Assembly (NCBI RefSeq): GCF_031880315.1
Contig: NZ_CP134771.1
Span: 4,056,501-4,120,500 of the forward strand
Source: Pseudomonas baltica
Lineage (GTDB): Bacteria > Pseudomonadota > Gammaproteobacteria > Pseudomonadales > Pseudomonadaceae
Length of the DNA: 64,000 nucleotides
Direction: 5' to 3'
In this document: positions 20,724 through 29,405 of the stretch, one piece after another
Position numbering within the stretch: the stretch's first letter is position 1
How the letters are laid out: every line of letters starts with the position of its first letter
Program-made: the position numbers and the translations under genes
The notes under the pieces: generated by a model
What the model was told of the DNA's origin: nothing
Seen by the model: only the letters and a program-made list of their open reading frames with translations
Databases searched by the model: none

Positions 20724-20783
20724 AGCTGCAAGCTGCAAGTCAGAAGCGACCGCACACCTGCTTCTTCTTGCAGCTTGCAGCTC
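20724..20783. repeat. Perfect 16-bp inverted repeat between thiC and cytX
   Basis: AGCTGCAAGCTGCAAG at 20724-20739 is exactly complementary to 20768-20783, and AGAAGC/GCTTCT inside the loop extends the pairing. There is no run of T after it, so it is more likely a mRNA-stabilising or attenuating hairpin, or a member of a dispersed repeat family, than a strong terminator. Confidence 0.8.
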
Positions 20784-20817
20784 AAAGCTCGCCGCTATCC
20801 CATACTGAGATGACCCC

Positions 20818-22107
20818 GTGAACACACCCAGCACCTACTCCCCTGACATCGCCGTCCCCGCCAGCCAGCGGGTGTTCGGCGCGCGTGATCTGTTTTCCCT
20901 GTGGTTCTCCCTTGGCATCGGCCTGATGGTCTTGCAGACCGGGGCGTTGTTGGCTCCGGGCCTGGGCTTGAGCGGTTCGCTGCTGGCCATCTTCCTCGGC
21001 ACGGCGGTGGGCGTGCTACTGCTGGCCGCCGTGGGCGTGATCGGCACCGACACCGGCCTGTCGGCCATGGCTACCCTCAAGTTGAGCCTGGGCCGCCACG
21101 GCGCCACACTGCCGGCGCTGCTCAATCTGCTGCAACTGATCGGCTGGGGTTCGTTCGAGATCATCGTCATGCGCGATGCCGCCAGCCTGTTGAGCGCCGG
21201 GCATTTCGGCGAAGGCAGCGCATTGGCCAATCCGCTGTTGTGGACCTTGATATTCGGCGCACTGGCGACCCTGCTCGCGGTGAGTGGGCCCTTGACCTTC
21301 GTGCGTCGCGTGCTGCGCAAGTGGGGCATCTGGCTGCTGCTGGCGGCGTGCCTGTGGCTGACCTGGAACCTCTTCGCCAAGGCTGACTTGGGCATGCTGT
21401 GGGCGCAGGCCGGGGATGGCAGCATGCCGCTGGCAGTGGGCTTCGACATCGCAATCGCCATGCCGCTGTCATGGCTGCCGCTGATTGCCGACTATTCGCG
21501 ATTCGGTCGCCGCGCCAAAAGCGTCTTCGGCGGCACCGCGCTGGGGTTTTTCATCGGCAACTTTTGGCTGATGAGCCTGGGCGTCGCCTACACCCTGGCG
21601 TTCGCCCCGAGCGGCGACACCAACGCCTTGTTGCTGGCTTTGGCCGGCGCTGGTTTGGGTATCCCGCTGCTGTTGATTCTGCTGGACGAGTCCGAGAACG
21701 CTTTTGCCGACATCCATTCGGCGGCGGTGTCCACGGGCATGCTGACCCGACTCAAGGTCGAGCATCTGGCGCTGGCCATCGGCGTGCTCTGTACGCTGAT
21801 CGCCTGCTTCGCGCCGCTGGCGCAGTACCAGAACTTCCTGCTGTTGATCGGCTCGGTGTTCGCGCCGCTGTTCGGCGTGGTGCTGGTCGACCACTTCGTG
21901 CTGCGCCAGCGCCGCGCACCGGATGCCTCATCAGGATGGCGCTGGCCGGCACTGCTAGCCTGGCTGGGCGGGGTCAGCACCTACCATCTGCTGGCCAACC
22001 TGTATCCGGACGTGGGTGCGACCCTGCCGTCACTGGTACTCGCTGGCCTGTTGCACGGGCTGCTGGGCCGGGCTTTCAGCCGCGGCCGGGGAACAGTTCG
22101 GGCTTGA
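20818..22107 (+). CDS. cytX: Hydroxymethylpyrimidine transporter CytX (NCS1 family)
   Basis: This 429-residue protein has about 12 membrane helices and the layout of NCS1 purine/cytosine permeases (WFSLGIGLMVLQTGALL at the start, SWLPLIADYSRFGRRAK near 220). CytX proteins are encoded beside thi genes and take up HMP. The GTG at 20818 starts the protein; an ATG at 20810 is out of frame. It lies 100 bp after thiC, separated by an inverted repeat, so it is probably under the same TPP riboswitch. Its 3' end overlaps the convergent lipoprotein gene by 32 bp. Confidence 0.88.
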   Translation: MNTPSTYSPDIAVPASQRVFGARDLFSLWFSLGIGLMVLQTGALLAPGLGLSGSLLAIFLGTAVGVLLLAAVGVIGTDTGLSAMATLKLSLGRHGATLPALLNLLQLIGWGSFEIIVMRDAASLLSAGHFGEGSALANPLLWTLIFGALATLLAVSGPLTFVRRVLRKWGIWLLLAACLWLTWNLFAKADLGMLWAQAGDGSMPLAVGFDIAIAMPLSWLPLIADYSRFGRRAKSVFGGTALGFFIGNFWLMSLGVAYTLAFAPSGDTNALLLALAGAGLGIPLLLILLDESENAFADIHSAAVSTGMLTRLKVEHLALAIGVLCTLIACFAPLAQYQNFLLLIGSVFAPLFGVVLVDHFVLRQRRAPDASSGWRWPALLAWLGGVSTYHLLANLYPDVGATLPSLVLAGLLHGLLGRAFSRGRGTVRA

Positions 22108-22834
22108 GGATGCCGTTGAGGCGCGGGTAAGGGATCTTCAGTTCGATGTGGCCCATGGCATAGGGCGCGATGGTGTTCACATCGTACTTGAGGATCAACG
22201 CGCCGTAGGTCAGGGCGATGTTCGGGGTCTTGCGAAATGGCCACGTCTTGGCGAAGTTCGGGTCCTGGTCGGTGACTTTGGTCGCGGCCATCCAGCCCTG
22301 TTGTGCCAGCTCGGCGTTCTTCCAGAAGGCATCCTCCTGGCCTGGCACCAGCATGTCATCCAGACGCAAGGCCTTGCTCTGGGCCCGCGAATAGTTGATG
22401 AATCCACGCCCTGGGGTCGGCATGTTGCGAGTGTCGCCGGTGTCGACATAGCTCGACAGCTCGACGATCACCAGACCGTCATGCTGCTCCCGTACCTTGG
22501 CCTGCAGATAGCTGCTGGTGTGCGCGGGCGCCTGGGCCAGATACTGCTGCTCGTATTCCTGCAGTGAGTTGGTGTTGGCGGCGACTGGCGAGGTGCGGGT
22601 CAGGTCCAGCAGGCGGCGCTGGACCATCATGTCCAGCTGCGGCTCGTCGGGGAAATGCACGGTGTCGATATTCACCAGCGGGCAGTCGGCACCCGCGCAG
22701 CCCGGCTTGAGGTGTTCAAAGGCGTCACGCTTGACCTCCAGCGGCTTGTGCAGATTGGGCGTGAACAGGCTTTGGCACGCGCCCAGGCTGAGCGCCACAG
22801 CGGTGATGGCAGAAAGTTTGAGAAGCGGTGACAT
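22076..22834 (-). CDS. DUF3298/RsiV-like lipoprotein
   Basis: This 252-residue protein has a lipoprotein signal (AVALSLGACQ, lipidated Cys about residue 19). The remainder resembles the PdaC/RsiV DUF3298 fold: LRLDDMLVPGQEDAFWKNA is the familiar stretch before the C-terminal domain, and LTYGALILKYDVNTIAPYAMG the final strand. The homologous position in P. aeruginosa (PA4972) is also a hypothetical envelope protein. Its molecular role is unknown. It is convergent with cytX, with a 32-bp tail-to-tail overlap. Confidence 0.8.
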   Translation of the reverse strand: MSPLLKLSAITAVALSLGACQSLFTPNLHKPLEVKRDAFEHLKPGCAGADCPLVNIDTVHFPDEPQLDMMVQRRLLDLTRTSPVAANTNSLQEYEQQYLAQAPAHTSSYLQAKVREQHDGLVIVELSSYVDTGDTRNMPTPGRGFINYSRAQSKALRLDDMLVPGQEDAFWKNAELAQQGWMAATKVTDQDPNFAKTWPFRKTPNIALTYGALILKYDVNTIAPYAMGHIELKIPYPRLNGILKPELFPGRG

Positions 22835-23199
22835 GCTGATCCTTGGTGTTGATTCGCGCGTGTTGGTTGTGGCTCAAGGGCCCTTTGCGGGCAGAGCCCG
22901 TTCCCACAATGGCGCAGCGTATGTCTGTGGGAGATTCTATGGTTTGGGCCCATTGCAGCGGCACTGATAGTCGGCTTTGCACAAATTTGCTGATTCGACT
23001 CTGTGCAACGCAGTCAGTTCGCCACTAAGCTCGATGAGAGTGTGGCGCCATAGTAGGGGAGCGCTGCTCGGGAGGCCAGTCGACGGGCCGTGGCTGAGCA
23101 TATTTTCACCGAAACTGCAAATGGACGAAGGGGGCTGCACCGCAGCGGTGGGCGCGTTAGGATGGTGCGTTGCTGCAAGGTCTGACGACGAGGAAACCC
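22835..23199. other. Intergenic region between lipoprotein and nudF
   Basis: These 365 bp separate two divergent genes and so must hold both promoters. The left part (22876-22933) carries a decayed REP pair (GGGCCCTTTGCGGGCAGAGC, then TGTGGGAG). I see no credible ORF in the remainder. Confidence 0.55.
22876..22933. repeat. Degenerate REP pair
   Basis: One arm keeps CCTTTGCGGGCAGAGCCCGT with TCCCACA and the other is reduced to CTGTGGGAG. It is shorter and less symmetrical than the other REP pairs in the window. Confidence 0.6.
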
Positions 23200-23817
23200 A
23201 TGACTGACGCGAATCACTCCGTACCCAAGGCTGTCGAGATCGAGCAGCGCGAGAATTGCTACAAGGGCTTCTACAAGCTCGACAAGGTGCTGCTCAAACA
23301 CGAGCTGTTCGCTGGTGGCATGAGCCGCACCATCTCGCGCGAGCTGTTCGTGCGCCACGATGCGGTGTGCGTGCTGCCCTACGATCCGCAGCGTGACGAA
23401 GTGGTGCTGATCGAGCAGTTTCGCGTCGGCGCCCTGGACAAGGCCGCTAACCCTTGGCTGATCGAGATGGTCGCTGGTCTGATTGATACCGATGAACAGC
23501 CAGAAGAAATTGCACACCGCGAGGCACAGGAGGAAGCTGGGCTGTCGCTGGCGGCGCTGTGGCCCATCTCGCGGTATTTCCCTTCGCCGGGGGGCAGCGA
23601 CGAATTCGTGCATCTGTATTTGGGGCGCTGCAGCACCCAAGGCGTGAGCGGCATTCACGGGCTGGAAGAAGAGGCCGAGGATATTCGTGTCCGCGTCTGG
23701 TCCTTCAGCGACGCCTTGCAGGCGGTCAAAGACGGCAAGATCAACAATGCGGCAACGATCATCGCCATTCAATGGCTGGCGTTGAACCGCGAGGAAGTCA
23801 GGGGGTTGTGGAAGTGA
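23200..23817 (+). CDS. nudF: ADP-ribose pyrophosphatase (Nudix)
   Basis: This 205-residue Nudix hydrolase splits ADP-ribose to AMP and ribose-5-phosphate. The Nudix box reads G-x5-E-x7-REAQEEAGL (about 92-114), followed by the proline-rich FPSPGGSDEFVHLYLG typical of ADP-ribose enzymes. MTDANHSVPK at 23200 is the likely start, following GAGGAA. Its stop overlaps the GTG of the next gene (GTGA), forming the conserved nudF-yqiB-cpdA-yqiA-parE series also found in E. coli. Confidence 0.95.
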   Translation: MTDANHSVPKAVEIEQRENCYKGFYKLDKVLLKHELFAGGMSRTISRELFVRHDAVCVLPYDPQRDEVVLIEQFRVGALDKAANPWLIEMVAGLIDTDEQPEEIAHREAQEEAGLSLAALWPISRYFPSPGGSDEFVHLYLGRCSTQGVSGIHGLEEEAEDIRVRVWSFSDALQAVKDGKINNAATIIAIQWLALNREEVRGLWK

Positions 23818-24260
23818 ATAGGTTGCGCGAACGCTACCGGGTCGATCTGATCGGGTTGCAGGCGGCCTGCGAGGCCAACTATGCACGCTTGATGCGCCTG
23901 TTGCCGGACATGCGCAACCAGCAGCATTCGCGCCGTATTGCCGTGAGCCAGGGTGACCAGATGCTGGGCATCCTCGCCCTGAACGTGCTGCAGGCCTGCC
24001 CGTACACCACCACCTTGCAGGTGCGCCAGGAGCTCAGCCTGCCTTGGCTGCCGGTGCCCAGCCTGGAGGTGCAGGTGTACCACGATGCGCGCATGGCCGA
24101 GGTGATCAGCGCCGAACACGCGCGGCGTTTCCGTAGTATTTATCCGTACCCGAATGCACACATGCACCAGCCTGACGAGAAGGCCCAGCTCAACCTGTTC
24201 CTGGGCGAATGGCTGAGCCACTGCCTGGCCTGCGGTCACGAGCATGAACATGTTCGCTAA
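23814..24260 (+). CDS. yqiB: DUF1249 family protein YqiB
   Basis: This 148-residue protein belongs to the YqiB/DUF1249 family: NYARLMRLLPDM near residue 20, LEVQVYHDARMAEVIS near 83 and YPYPNAHMHQPDEKAQLNLFLGEWL near 107 are its conserved parts. Function unknown. The GTG at 23814 overlaps the nudF stop, giving the expected N-terminus. Position between nudF and cpdA is conserved in gammaproteobacteria. Confidence 0.9.
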   Translation: MNRLRERYRVDLIGLQAACEANYARLMRLLPDMRNQQHSRRIAVSQGDQMLGILALNVLQACPYTTTLQVRQELSLPWLPVPSLEVQVYHDARMAEVISAEHARRFRSIYPYPNAHMHQPDEKAQLNLFLGEWLSHCLACGHEHEHVR

Positions 24261-24369
24261 AGGCGTTCGTGCATTAGATGCAGTGCGCTAAACACTTGTT
24301 TGCCGCTCGATTTGCCCCCTTGCCTCATCCCTACCATAATCCCAGCTGAATCCGTTCAAGGAGACGGCC

Positions 24370-25182
24370 TTGCCGAACCCCTCTGCAGCATCCGTTGCGC
24401 CGTTGATCGTGCAGATTACCGATCCACACCTGTTTGCCGATGCAGACGGTCGCCTGCTGGGCATGAATACCCGCGACAGCCTGGAAAAGGTCATCGACAA
24501 AGTGCTCCTGGAGCAGCCACAGATCGACCTGTTGTTGATTTCTGGCGACTTGACCCAGGACGGCACAGTGGCCTCTTACAACGCGTTCAAGGACATGAGC
24601 GCGCGTATCCCGGCAACCAGGACGCGCTGGTTCGCCGGCAACCATGACGAGCCATTGGTCATGGAAGAGGTCGCTCAGGGCACGGACCTGCTGGACCCAG
24701 TGGTCGACATCGGCGCCTGGCGCATCACTCTGCTCAATTCGGCGGTGCCGGGTTCCGTGCCCGGGCGCCTGGCCCCCAGCGAGCTGGAGTTGCTGGAGCG
24801 ATCGCTGAAAGAGGCGCCCGACCGTCATCATCTGGTCTGCCTGCACCATCATCCAGTATCGATCGACTGCAAGTGGATGGAACCGATCGGCCTGCGCAAC
24901 GCCGATGCGCTGTTCGCGATCATCGACCGCTACCCGCAGACCAGAGCGCTGCTGTGGGGGCATATTCATCAGGAAATCGATCAGCCTCGGGGCAACCTGC
25001 GGCTGATGGCGACGCCCTCTACCTGCATCCAGTTCAAGCCACGCAGCGATGATTTCGCCCTGGATGATCTGCCGCCTGGCTATCGCTGGTTGCGTTTGCA
25101 ACCGAGCGGCGAGATTGAAACCGGGGTGTCCCGAGTCGAGGGCTATGTCTTCAAGCCCGATTTTTCGAGCGATGGTTACTGA
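24370..25182 (+). CDS. cpdA: 3',5'-cyclic-AMP phosphodiesterase
   Basis: CpdA hydrolyses cAMP and so sets the level of Vfr/CRP signalling. The 270-residue calcineurin-like metallophosphoesterase shows all ligand motifs in order: TDPHLF (about 18), GDLTQDG (about 59), GNHD (about 92), HHHP (about 159) and GHIHQ (about 198). The start is TTG at 24370, 6 bp after AAGGAG, and no ATG in the frame gives a complete N-terminus. Confidence 0.94.
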   Translation: MPNPSAASVAPLIVQITDPHLFADADGRLLGMNTRDSLEKVIDKVLLEQPQIDLLLISGDLTQDGTVASYNAFKDMSARIPATRTRWFAGNHDEPLVMEEVAQGTDLLDPVVDIGAWRITLLNSAVPGSVPGRLAPSELELLERSLKEAPDRHHLVCLHHHPVSIDCKWMEPIGLRNADALFAIIDRYPQTRALLWGHIHQEIDQPRGNLRLMATPSTCIQFKPRSDDFALDDLPPGYRWLRLQPSGEIETGVSRVEGYVFKPDFSSDGY

Positions 25183-25285
25183 TCCTTCGTCAGACACCGC
25201 CCGCTCCCACAGGGCTGAATAGGGCAGAACTCCGGGCATTTCCTGTAGACTGCCCACCTTTGCCACATGACCCAGGGGGCCTCGG

Positions 25286-25897
25286 GTGTCCGCTTCCATT
25301 CTTTATATCCATGGCCTCAACAGTTCGCCGGCATCGCTCAAGGCGCGGCAACTCTCCGCCGCCCTGCAGCGCATGGGCCTGGCCGATCAATTGCGGGTGC
25401 CAGAGCTGCATCACCACCCGCGCCAGGCCATCGCCCAATTGCACGCCGATATCAAAGCGCTCGGCGGCACGCCACTACTGGTCGGCAGCTCCCTCGGCGG
25501 CTACTATGCAACCCACCTGGCCGAGCGCCTGGGCCTCAAGGCCCTGCTGATCAATCCGGCGGTCAACCCCCACAAGCTGTTCAAAGGTGTTCTGGGCCCC
25601 CAGACCAACTTCTACAACGGCCAGACCTGGGATCTGACCCTGGACCACATCGAGGCGCTCAAAGCGCTGGAGGTCCCGCCGCCGCACAGCGCCGAGCGCT
25701 ACCAGGTGTGGCTGCAGACGGGCGACGAGACCCTCGACTATCGCCACGCCGAACGCTTCTATGACGGCTGCGATCTGCGCATCGAAGTCGGAGGCGACCA
25801 CGGCTTCCAGGGCTTCTCCGAGCACCTGCCACAACTGTTCGCATACGCGGGCATTGCTGCAAAGGCTTGGGAAGGGATAGATTTCGCTGCGCTCTGA
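25286..25897 (+). CDS. yqiA: YqiA family alpha/beta-hydrolase esterase
   Basis: This 203-residue esterase has ILYIHGLNSSPAS at the first strand, the nucleophile elbow GSSLGGYYAT (Ser about 71) and a C-terminal GGDHGF with the catalytic His. YqiA of E. coli hydrolyses short acyl esters; the physiological substrate is unknown. GTG at 25286 follows AGGGGG. It lies in the nudF-to-parE series, 77 bp before parE. Confidence 0.92.
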   Translation: MSASILYIHGLNSSPASLKARQLSAALQRMGLADQLRVPELHHHPRQAIAQLHADIKALGGTPLLVGSSLGGYYATHLAERLGLKALLINPAVNPHKLFKGVLGPQTNFYNGQTWDLTLDHIEALKALEVPPPHSAERYQVWLQTGDETLDYRHAERFYDGCDLRIEVGGDHGFQGFSEHLPQLFAYAGIAAKAWEGIDFAAL

Positions 25898-25974
25898 GCT
25901 TTTGCAAGGGCACCCGGCCCAGCGCCCGGTGCCCGGCTGCACTTTTGATTACCCCACTTTGACGACGAGACCCC

Positions 25975-27879
25975 ATGGCCAATCCCAGCGCTAGCTCTTA
26001 TAACGCAGACGCCATCGAAGTCCTCTCGGGCCTCGACCCGGTGCGCAAACGCCCGGGCATGTACACCGACACCAGCCGGCCGAACCACCTCGCCCAGGAA
26101 GTCATCGACAACAGCGTCGACGAAGCCATGGCTGGTCACGCCAAGAGCATCCAGGTCATCCTTCACGCCGACCACTCGCTCGAAGTCAGCGACGACGGCC
26201 GCGGCATGCCGGTGGACATCCACCCGGAAGAGGGCGTCTCGGGGGTCGAACTGATCCTCACCAAGCTGCATGCGGGCGGTAAGTTCTCCAACAAGAACTA
26301 CCAGTTTTCGGGCGGCTTGCACGGTGTGGGTATCTCGGTGGTCAACGCCCTGTCCAATCAGGTGCGCGTCAAGGTCAAGCGTGACGGCAACGAATATCAG
26401 ATGACCTTCGCCGACGGCTTCAAGGCCAGCGAGCTGGAGATAGTCGGCACCGTCGGCAAGCGCAACACCGGCACCAGCGTGTATTTCGCCCCGGACCCGA
26501 AGTACTTCGATTCGCCCAAGTTCTCCATCAGCCGCCTCAAGCACGTGCTCAAGGCCAAGGCCGTGTTGTGCCCGGGGCTGCTGGTCAGCTTCGAAGACAA
26601 AAGCAGCGGCGAGAAGGTCGAATGGCACTACGAAGACGGCCTGCGCTCGTACCTGATCGACGCCGTCAGCGACTTCATCCGCCTGCCCGAGGAGCCGTTC
26701 TGCGGCAGCCTGGCCGGTAACAAGGAGGCCGTCGACTGGGCGCTGCTGTGGCTGCCCGAAGGCGGCGACGTGGTGCAGGAAAGCTACGTCAACCTGATCC
26801 CCACGGCTCAGGGCGGCACCCACGTCAACGGCCTGCGCCAAGGCCTGCTGGATGCGATGCGCGAGTTCTGCGAGTTCCGCAACCTGCTGCCGCGCGGCCT
26901 CAAGCTGGCCCCGGAAGACGTCTGGGAGCGCATCGCCTTCGTGCTCTCGACCAAGATGCAGGACGCGCAGTTCTCGGGCCAGACCAAGGAGCGTCTGTCG
27001 TCCCGTGAAGCCGCCGCGTTCGTGTCCGGGGTGGTCAAGGACGCCTTCAGCCTGTGGCTCAACGCACACCCCGAACTGGGCCTGCAATTGGCCGAGCTGG
27101 CCATCAGCAACGCTGGCCGCCGCCTCAAGGCCAGCAAGAAGGTCGAGCGCAAGCGCATCACCCAAGGCCCGGCATTGCCCGGCAAGCTGGCCGATTGCGC
27201 CGGCCAGGACCTGGCCCGCACCGAGCTGTTCCTGGTCGAGGGTGACTCCGCCGGCGGTTCGGCCAAGCAGGCTCGAGACAAGGAATTCCAGGCCATCCTG
27301 CCGCTGCGCGGGAAGATCCTCAACACCTGGGAAGTCGACGGCAGCGAAGTGCTGGCCAGCCAGGAAGTGCATAACATCGCCGTGGCCATCGGTGTCGATC
27401 CGGGCGCCGCGGACATCAGCCAGCTGCGCTACGGCAAGATCTGCATCCTCGCCGACGCCGACTCCGACGGCCTGCACATCGCGACCCTGTTGTGCGCATT
27501 GTTCGTCCAGCATTTCCGCCCGCTGGTGGATGCCGGCCACGTGTACGTCGCCATGCCGCCGCTGTACCGCATCGACCTCGGCAAAGAGATCTACTACGCC
27601 CTCGACGAAGCCGAGCGCGACGGCATCCTCGATCGCCTGGTGGCCGAGAAGAAGCGGGGCAAACCGCAGGTCACCCGCTTCAAAGGCCTGGGTGAAATGA
27701 ACCCGCCACAGTTGCGCGAAACCACCATGGACCCGAACACCCGGCGCCTGGTGCAATTGACCCTGGAGGACTACCCCAAGGCCTCGGAGATGATGGACAT
27801 GCTGCTGGCGAAAAAACGCGCCGGCGACCGCAAGACCTGGCTGGAGACCAAGGGCAACCTGGCCGAGGTGCTGACCTGA
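25975..27879 (+). CDS. parE: DNA topoisomerase IV subunit B
   Basis: ParE supplies the ATPase and TOPRIM half of topoisomerase IV, which decatenates daughter chromosomes. The 634-residue protein has a GHKL ATPase (DNSVDEAMAG near 44, DDGRGMPVD near 74, GGLHGVG), a transducer domain, and the TOPRIM motif EGDSAGGSAKQARD (about 422-435) followed by PLRGKILNTWEVDG. The quinolone-related region looks wild type. The stop overlaps the next ATG by one base (TGATG), so translation continues into the following gene. Confidence 0.98.
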   Translation: MANPSASSYNADAIEVLSGLDPVRKRPGMYTDTSRPNHLAQEVIDNSVDEAMAGHAKSIQVILHADHSLEVSDDGRGMPVDIHPEEGVSGVELILTKLHAGGKFSNKNYQFSGGLHGVGISVVNALSNQVRVKVKRDGNEYQMTFADGFKASELEIVGTVGKRNTGTSVYFAPDPKYFDSPKFSISRLKHVLKAKAVLCPGLLVSFEDKSSGEKVEWHYEDGLRSYLIDAVSDFIRLPEEPFCGSLAGNKEAVDWALLWLPEGGDVVQESYVNLIPTAQGGTHVNGLRQGLLDAMREFCEFRNLLPRGLKLAPEDVWERIAFVLSTKMQDAQFSGQTKERLSSREAAAFVSGVVKDAFSLWLNAHPELGLQLAELAISNAGRRLKASKKVERKRITQGPALPGKLADCAGQDLARTELFLVEGDSAGGSAKQARDKEFQAILPLRGKILNTWEVDGSEVLASQEVHNIAVAIGVDPGAADISQLRYGKICILADADSDGLHIATLLCALFVQHFRPLVDAGHVYVAMPPLYRIDLGKEIYYALDEAERDGILDRLVAEKKRGKPQVTRFKGLGEMNPPQLRETTMDPNTRRLVQLTLEDYPKASEMMDMLLAKKRAGDRKTWLETKGNLAEVLT

Positions 27880-28877
27880 TGCGTGCGGCGTTGGCAGCCT
27901 GGCTGCTGATGACGCTGTGTTTGGCCACGACGCTGGCAACCGCCGCTCCGGTGGAGGAGCTGCGGCTGCTCGCCGAACACCCGGTCGAAGGCATGCGGGA
28001 CGGCAATCTGTCGGGCCTGGCGATCTGTGGCGGCGAGCTCTATACCGAGTCGGACCGCGACGATGATCGTATCTATCGCCTGGATACCCGCCAGCCGGTG
28101 TGGCAGGCCGAGACGCAACGTTTCGACGTGCCGACGCCTGCGCCCAGCGGCCTGAGCTGGGGCATGAACGTGCGCACCTGGGCCGCGGGCTTCGTGCGCG
28201 GTGGCACCCTCGACTTCGAGGGCATCAGCTGCGACGCCGCCGGTAATCGCTATCTGGTCAGCGAGGCGCGCGCGCAAGTGCTCAAGATCAGCCCCGAGGG
28301 CGAGGCGCAGTGGCTGAACATCAGCCCGGCGCTGGTCCGTGAAGCCCGTGCGGCAGGATTACTGGCGCATTTCAATGCGATTTTCGAAGGGCTGGCGATC
28401 AATCCGGCGGGTGATCAGCTGTGGTTGGCCGCCGAGCGTTCGCGCCGCGGCTTGCTCAAGGCCAACTTGCACGGGAGCGAGTGGACCTGCGACGGCGCCT
28501 GCGTGCTGCTCAGTGAAGACGGCGTGCAAGCACGACCGGCCGCCGCCATCCCTAGCGACCTGCCGCTGGTGATCGATTTCTCCGACCTGGCCTGGTTCAA
28601 CGGCAAGCTCTACACCCTTGAGCGCAACGCCTATCAGATCTGCCGGCGTGACACCCGCACCGTGGCCGTCGAGCGCTGCTGGTCGTTCGCCGACGCGGCC
28701 CTGACCCCGGCCCGGCGCTACGCCAAACCCTATGGTGTGGCCGAGGCGCTGGTGGTCGACGCCCAAGGTGCCTGGATCGGCAACGACAACAACGACTGGG
28801 CTCGTGGCGATGGCGATGTCCGCCCCATCGTCTGGCGCTTTGCCGCCCCGGTCGACGGCTGGGAGGCACGCCCTTGA
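27879..28877 (+). CDS. Phytase-like esterase domain protein, exported
   Basis: This 332-residue protein has a signal peptide (LLMTLCLATTLATAAP, cut about residue 23) and a phytase-like/esterase-like beta-propeller: NLSGLAICGGELYTESDRDDDRIYRLD, DFEGISCDAAGNRYLVSE and DFSDLAWFNGKLYTLERNAYQIC are the repeated blade patterns. It would act in the periplasm. It starts within the parE stop codon (TGATG) and ends with a TTGA overlap to the next gene, so it is translationally locked into the parE-parC transcript. The same arrangement exists in other pseudomonads; the substrate is unknown. Confidence 0.82.
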   Translation: MRAALAAWLLMTLCLATTLATAAPVEELRLLAEHPVEGMRDGNLSGLAICGGELYTESDRDDDRIYRLDTRQPVWQAETQRFDVPTPAPSGLSWGMNVRTWAAGFVRGGTLDFEGISCDAAGNRYLVSEARAQVLKISPEGEAQWLNISPALVREARAAGLLAHFNAIFEGLAINPAGDQLWLAAERSRRGLLKANLHGSEWTCDGACVLLSEDGVQARPAAAIPSDLPLVIDFSDLAWFNGKLYTLERNAYQICRRDTRTVAVERCWSFADAALTPARRYAKPYGVAEALVVDAQGAWIGNDNNDWARGDGDVRPIVWRFAAPVDGWEARP

Positions 28878-29395
28878 GCGCGGCGCCACCGGGGCGGCGC
28901 GCCGGTCGGATCTTGCTGATGGTGGCGTGGATTGCCGGGCTGTTCCTGGCCACGCGCTATTTTGCCGGCCGTGAAGAGCACGAAGCCAACCCCAACACTC
29001 AGGTCAGCTCCGCGCACGGCCAGGGTTATATCGAGGTGCAACTGGCCGGCAATCGCCAAGGGCATTTCGTCGCCAGCGGCATGATCAACCAGTTGCCCGT
29101 GCAGTTCATGCTCGACACCGGCGCTACCGACGTGGCGATTCCGGCCAGTGTCGCCAGCCAGCTGACCTTGCAGCGCGGCATGCCGGTGCAGATCAACACC
29201 GCCAACGGCCGCAGCGAGGGCTATCGCACCCAGCTCGATCAGGTGAAACTGGGCGATATCGTCCTGCGTGACGTGCGCGCGGTGGTCACCCCGGGGCTGG
29301 ACGGCGACCAGGTATTGCTGGGCATGAGCGCCCTGAGACAACTTGAATTTACCCAGCGCGGTGGCAACATGCTGCTGCGCCAGACCACACAATGA
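28874..29395 (+). CDS. Retropepsin-like aspartic protease (TIGR02281 type)
   Basis: This 173-residue protein has one N-terminal membrane helix ([20 protein letters not shown]) and a periplasmic domain with the single-chain retropepsin motif [13 protein letters not shown] (catalytic Asp about 78), ending with [13 protein letters not shown]. Such proteins need to dimerise to be active. TTG at 28874 overlaps the upstream stop and is preceded by GGGAGG 7 bp away. It lies 10 bp before parC. Proteolytic activity is inferred from the motif. Confidence 0.85.
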   Translation: MSAAPPGRRAGRILLMVAWIAGLFLATRYFAGREEHEANPNTQVSSAHGQGYIEVQLAGNRQGHFVASGMINQLPVQFMLDTGATDVAIPASVASQLTLQRGMPVQINTANGRSEGYRTQLDQVKLGDIVLRDVRAVVTPGLDGDQVLLGMSALRQLEFTQRGGNMLLRQTTQ

Positions 29396-29405
29396 TGAGG
29401 CCCGC

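Noticed and set aside
25759..27939. 726-codon frame antisense to parE
   Set aside because: No domain, composition of a GC-driven antisense frame; parE on the plus strand is certain.
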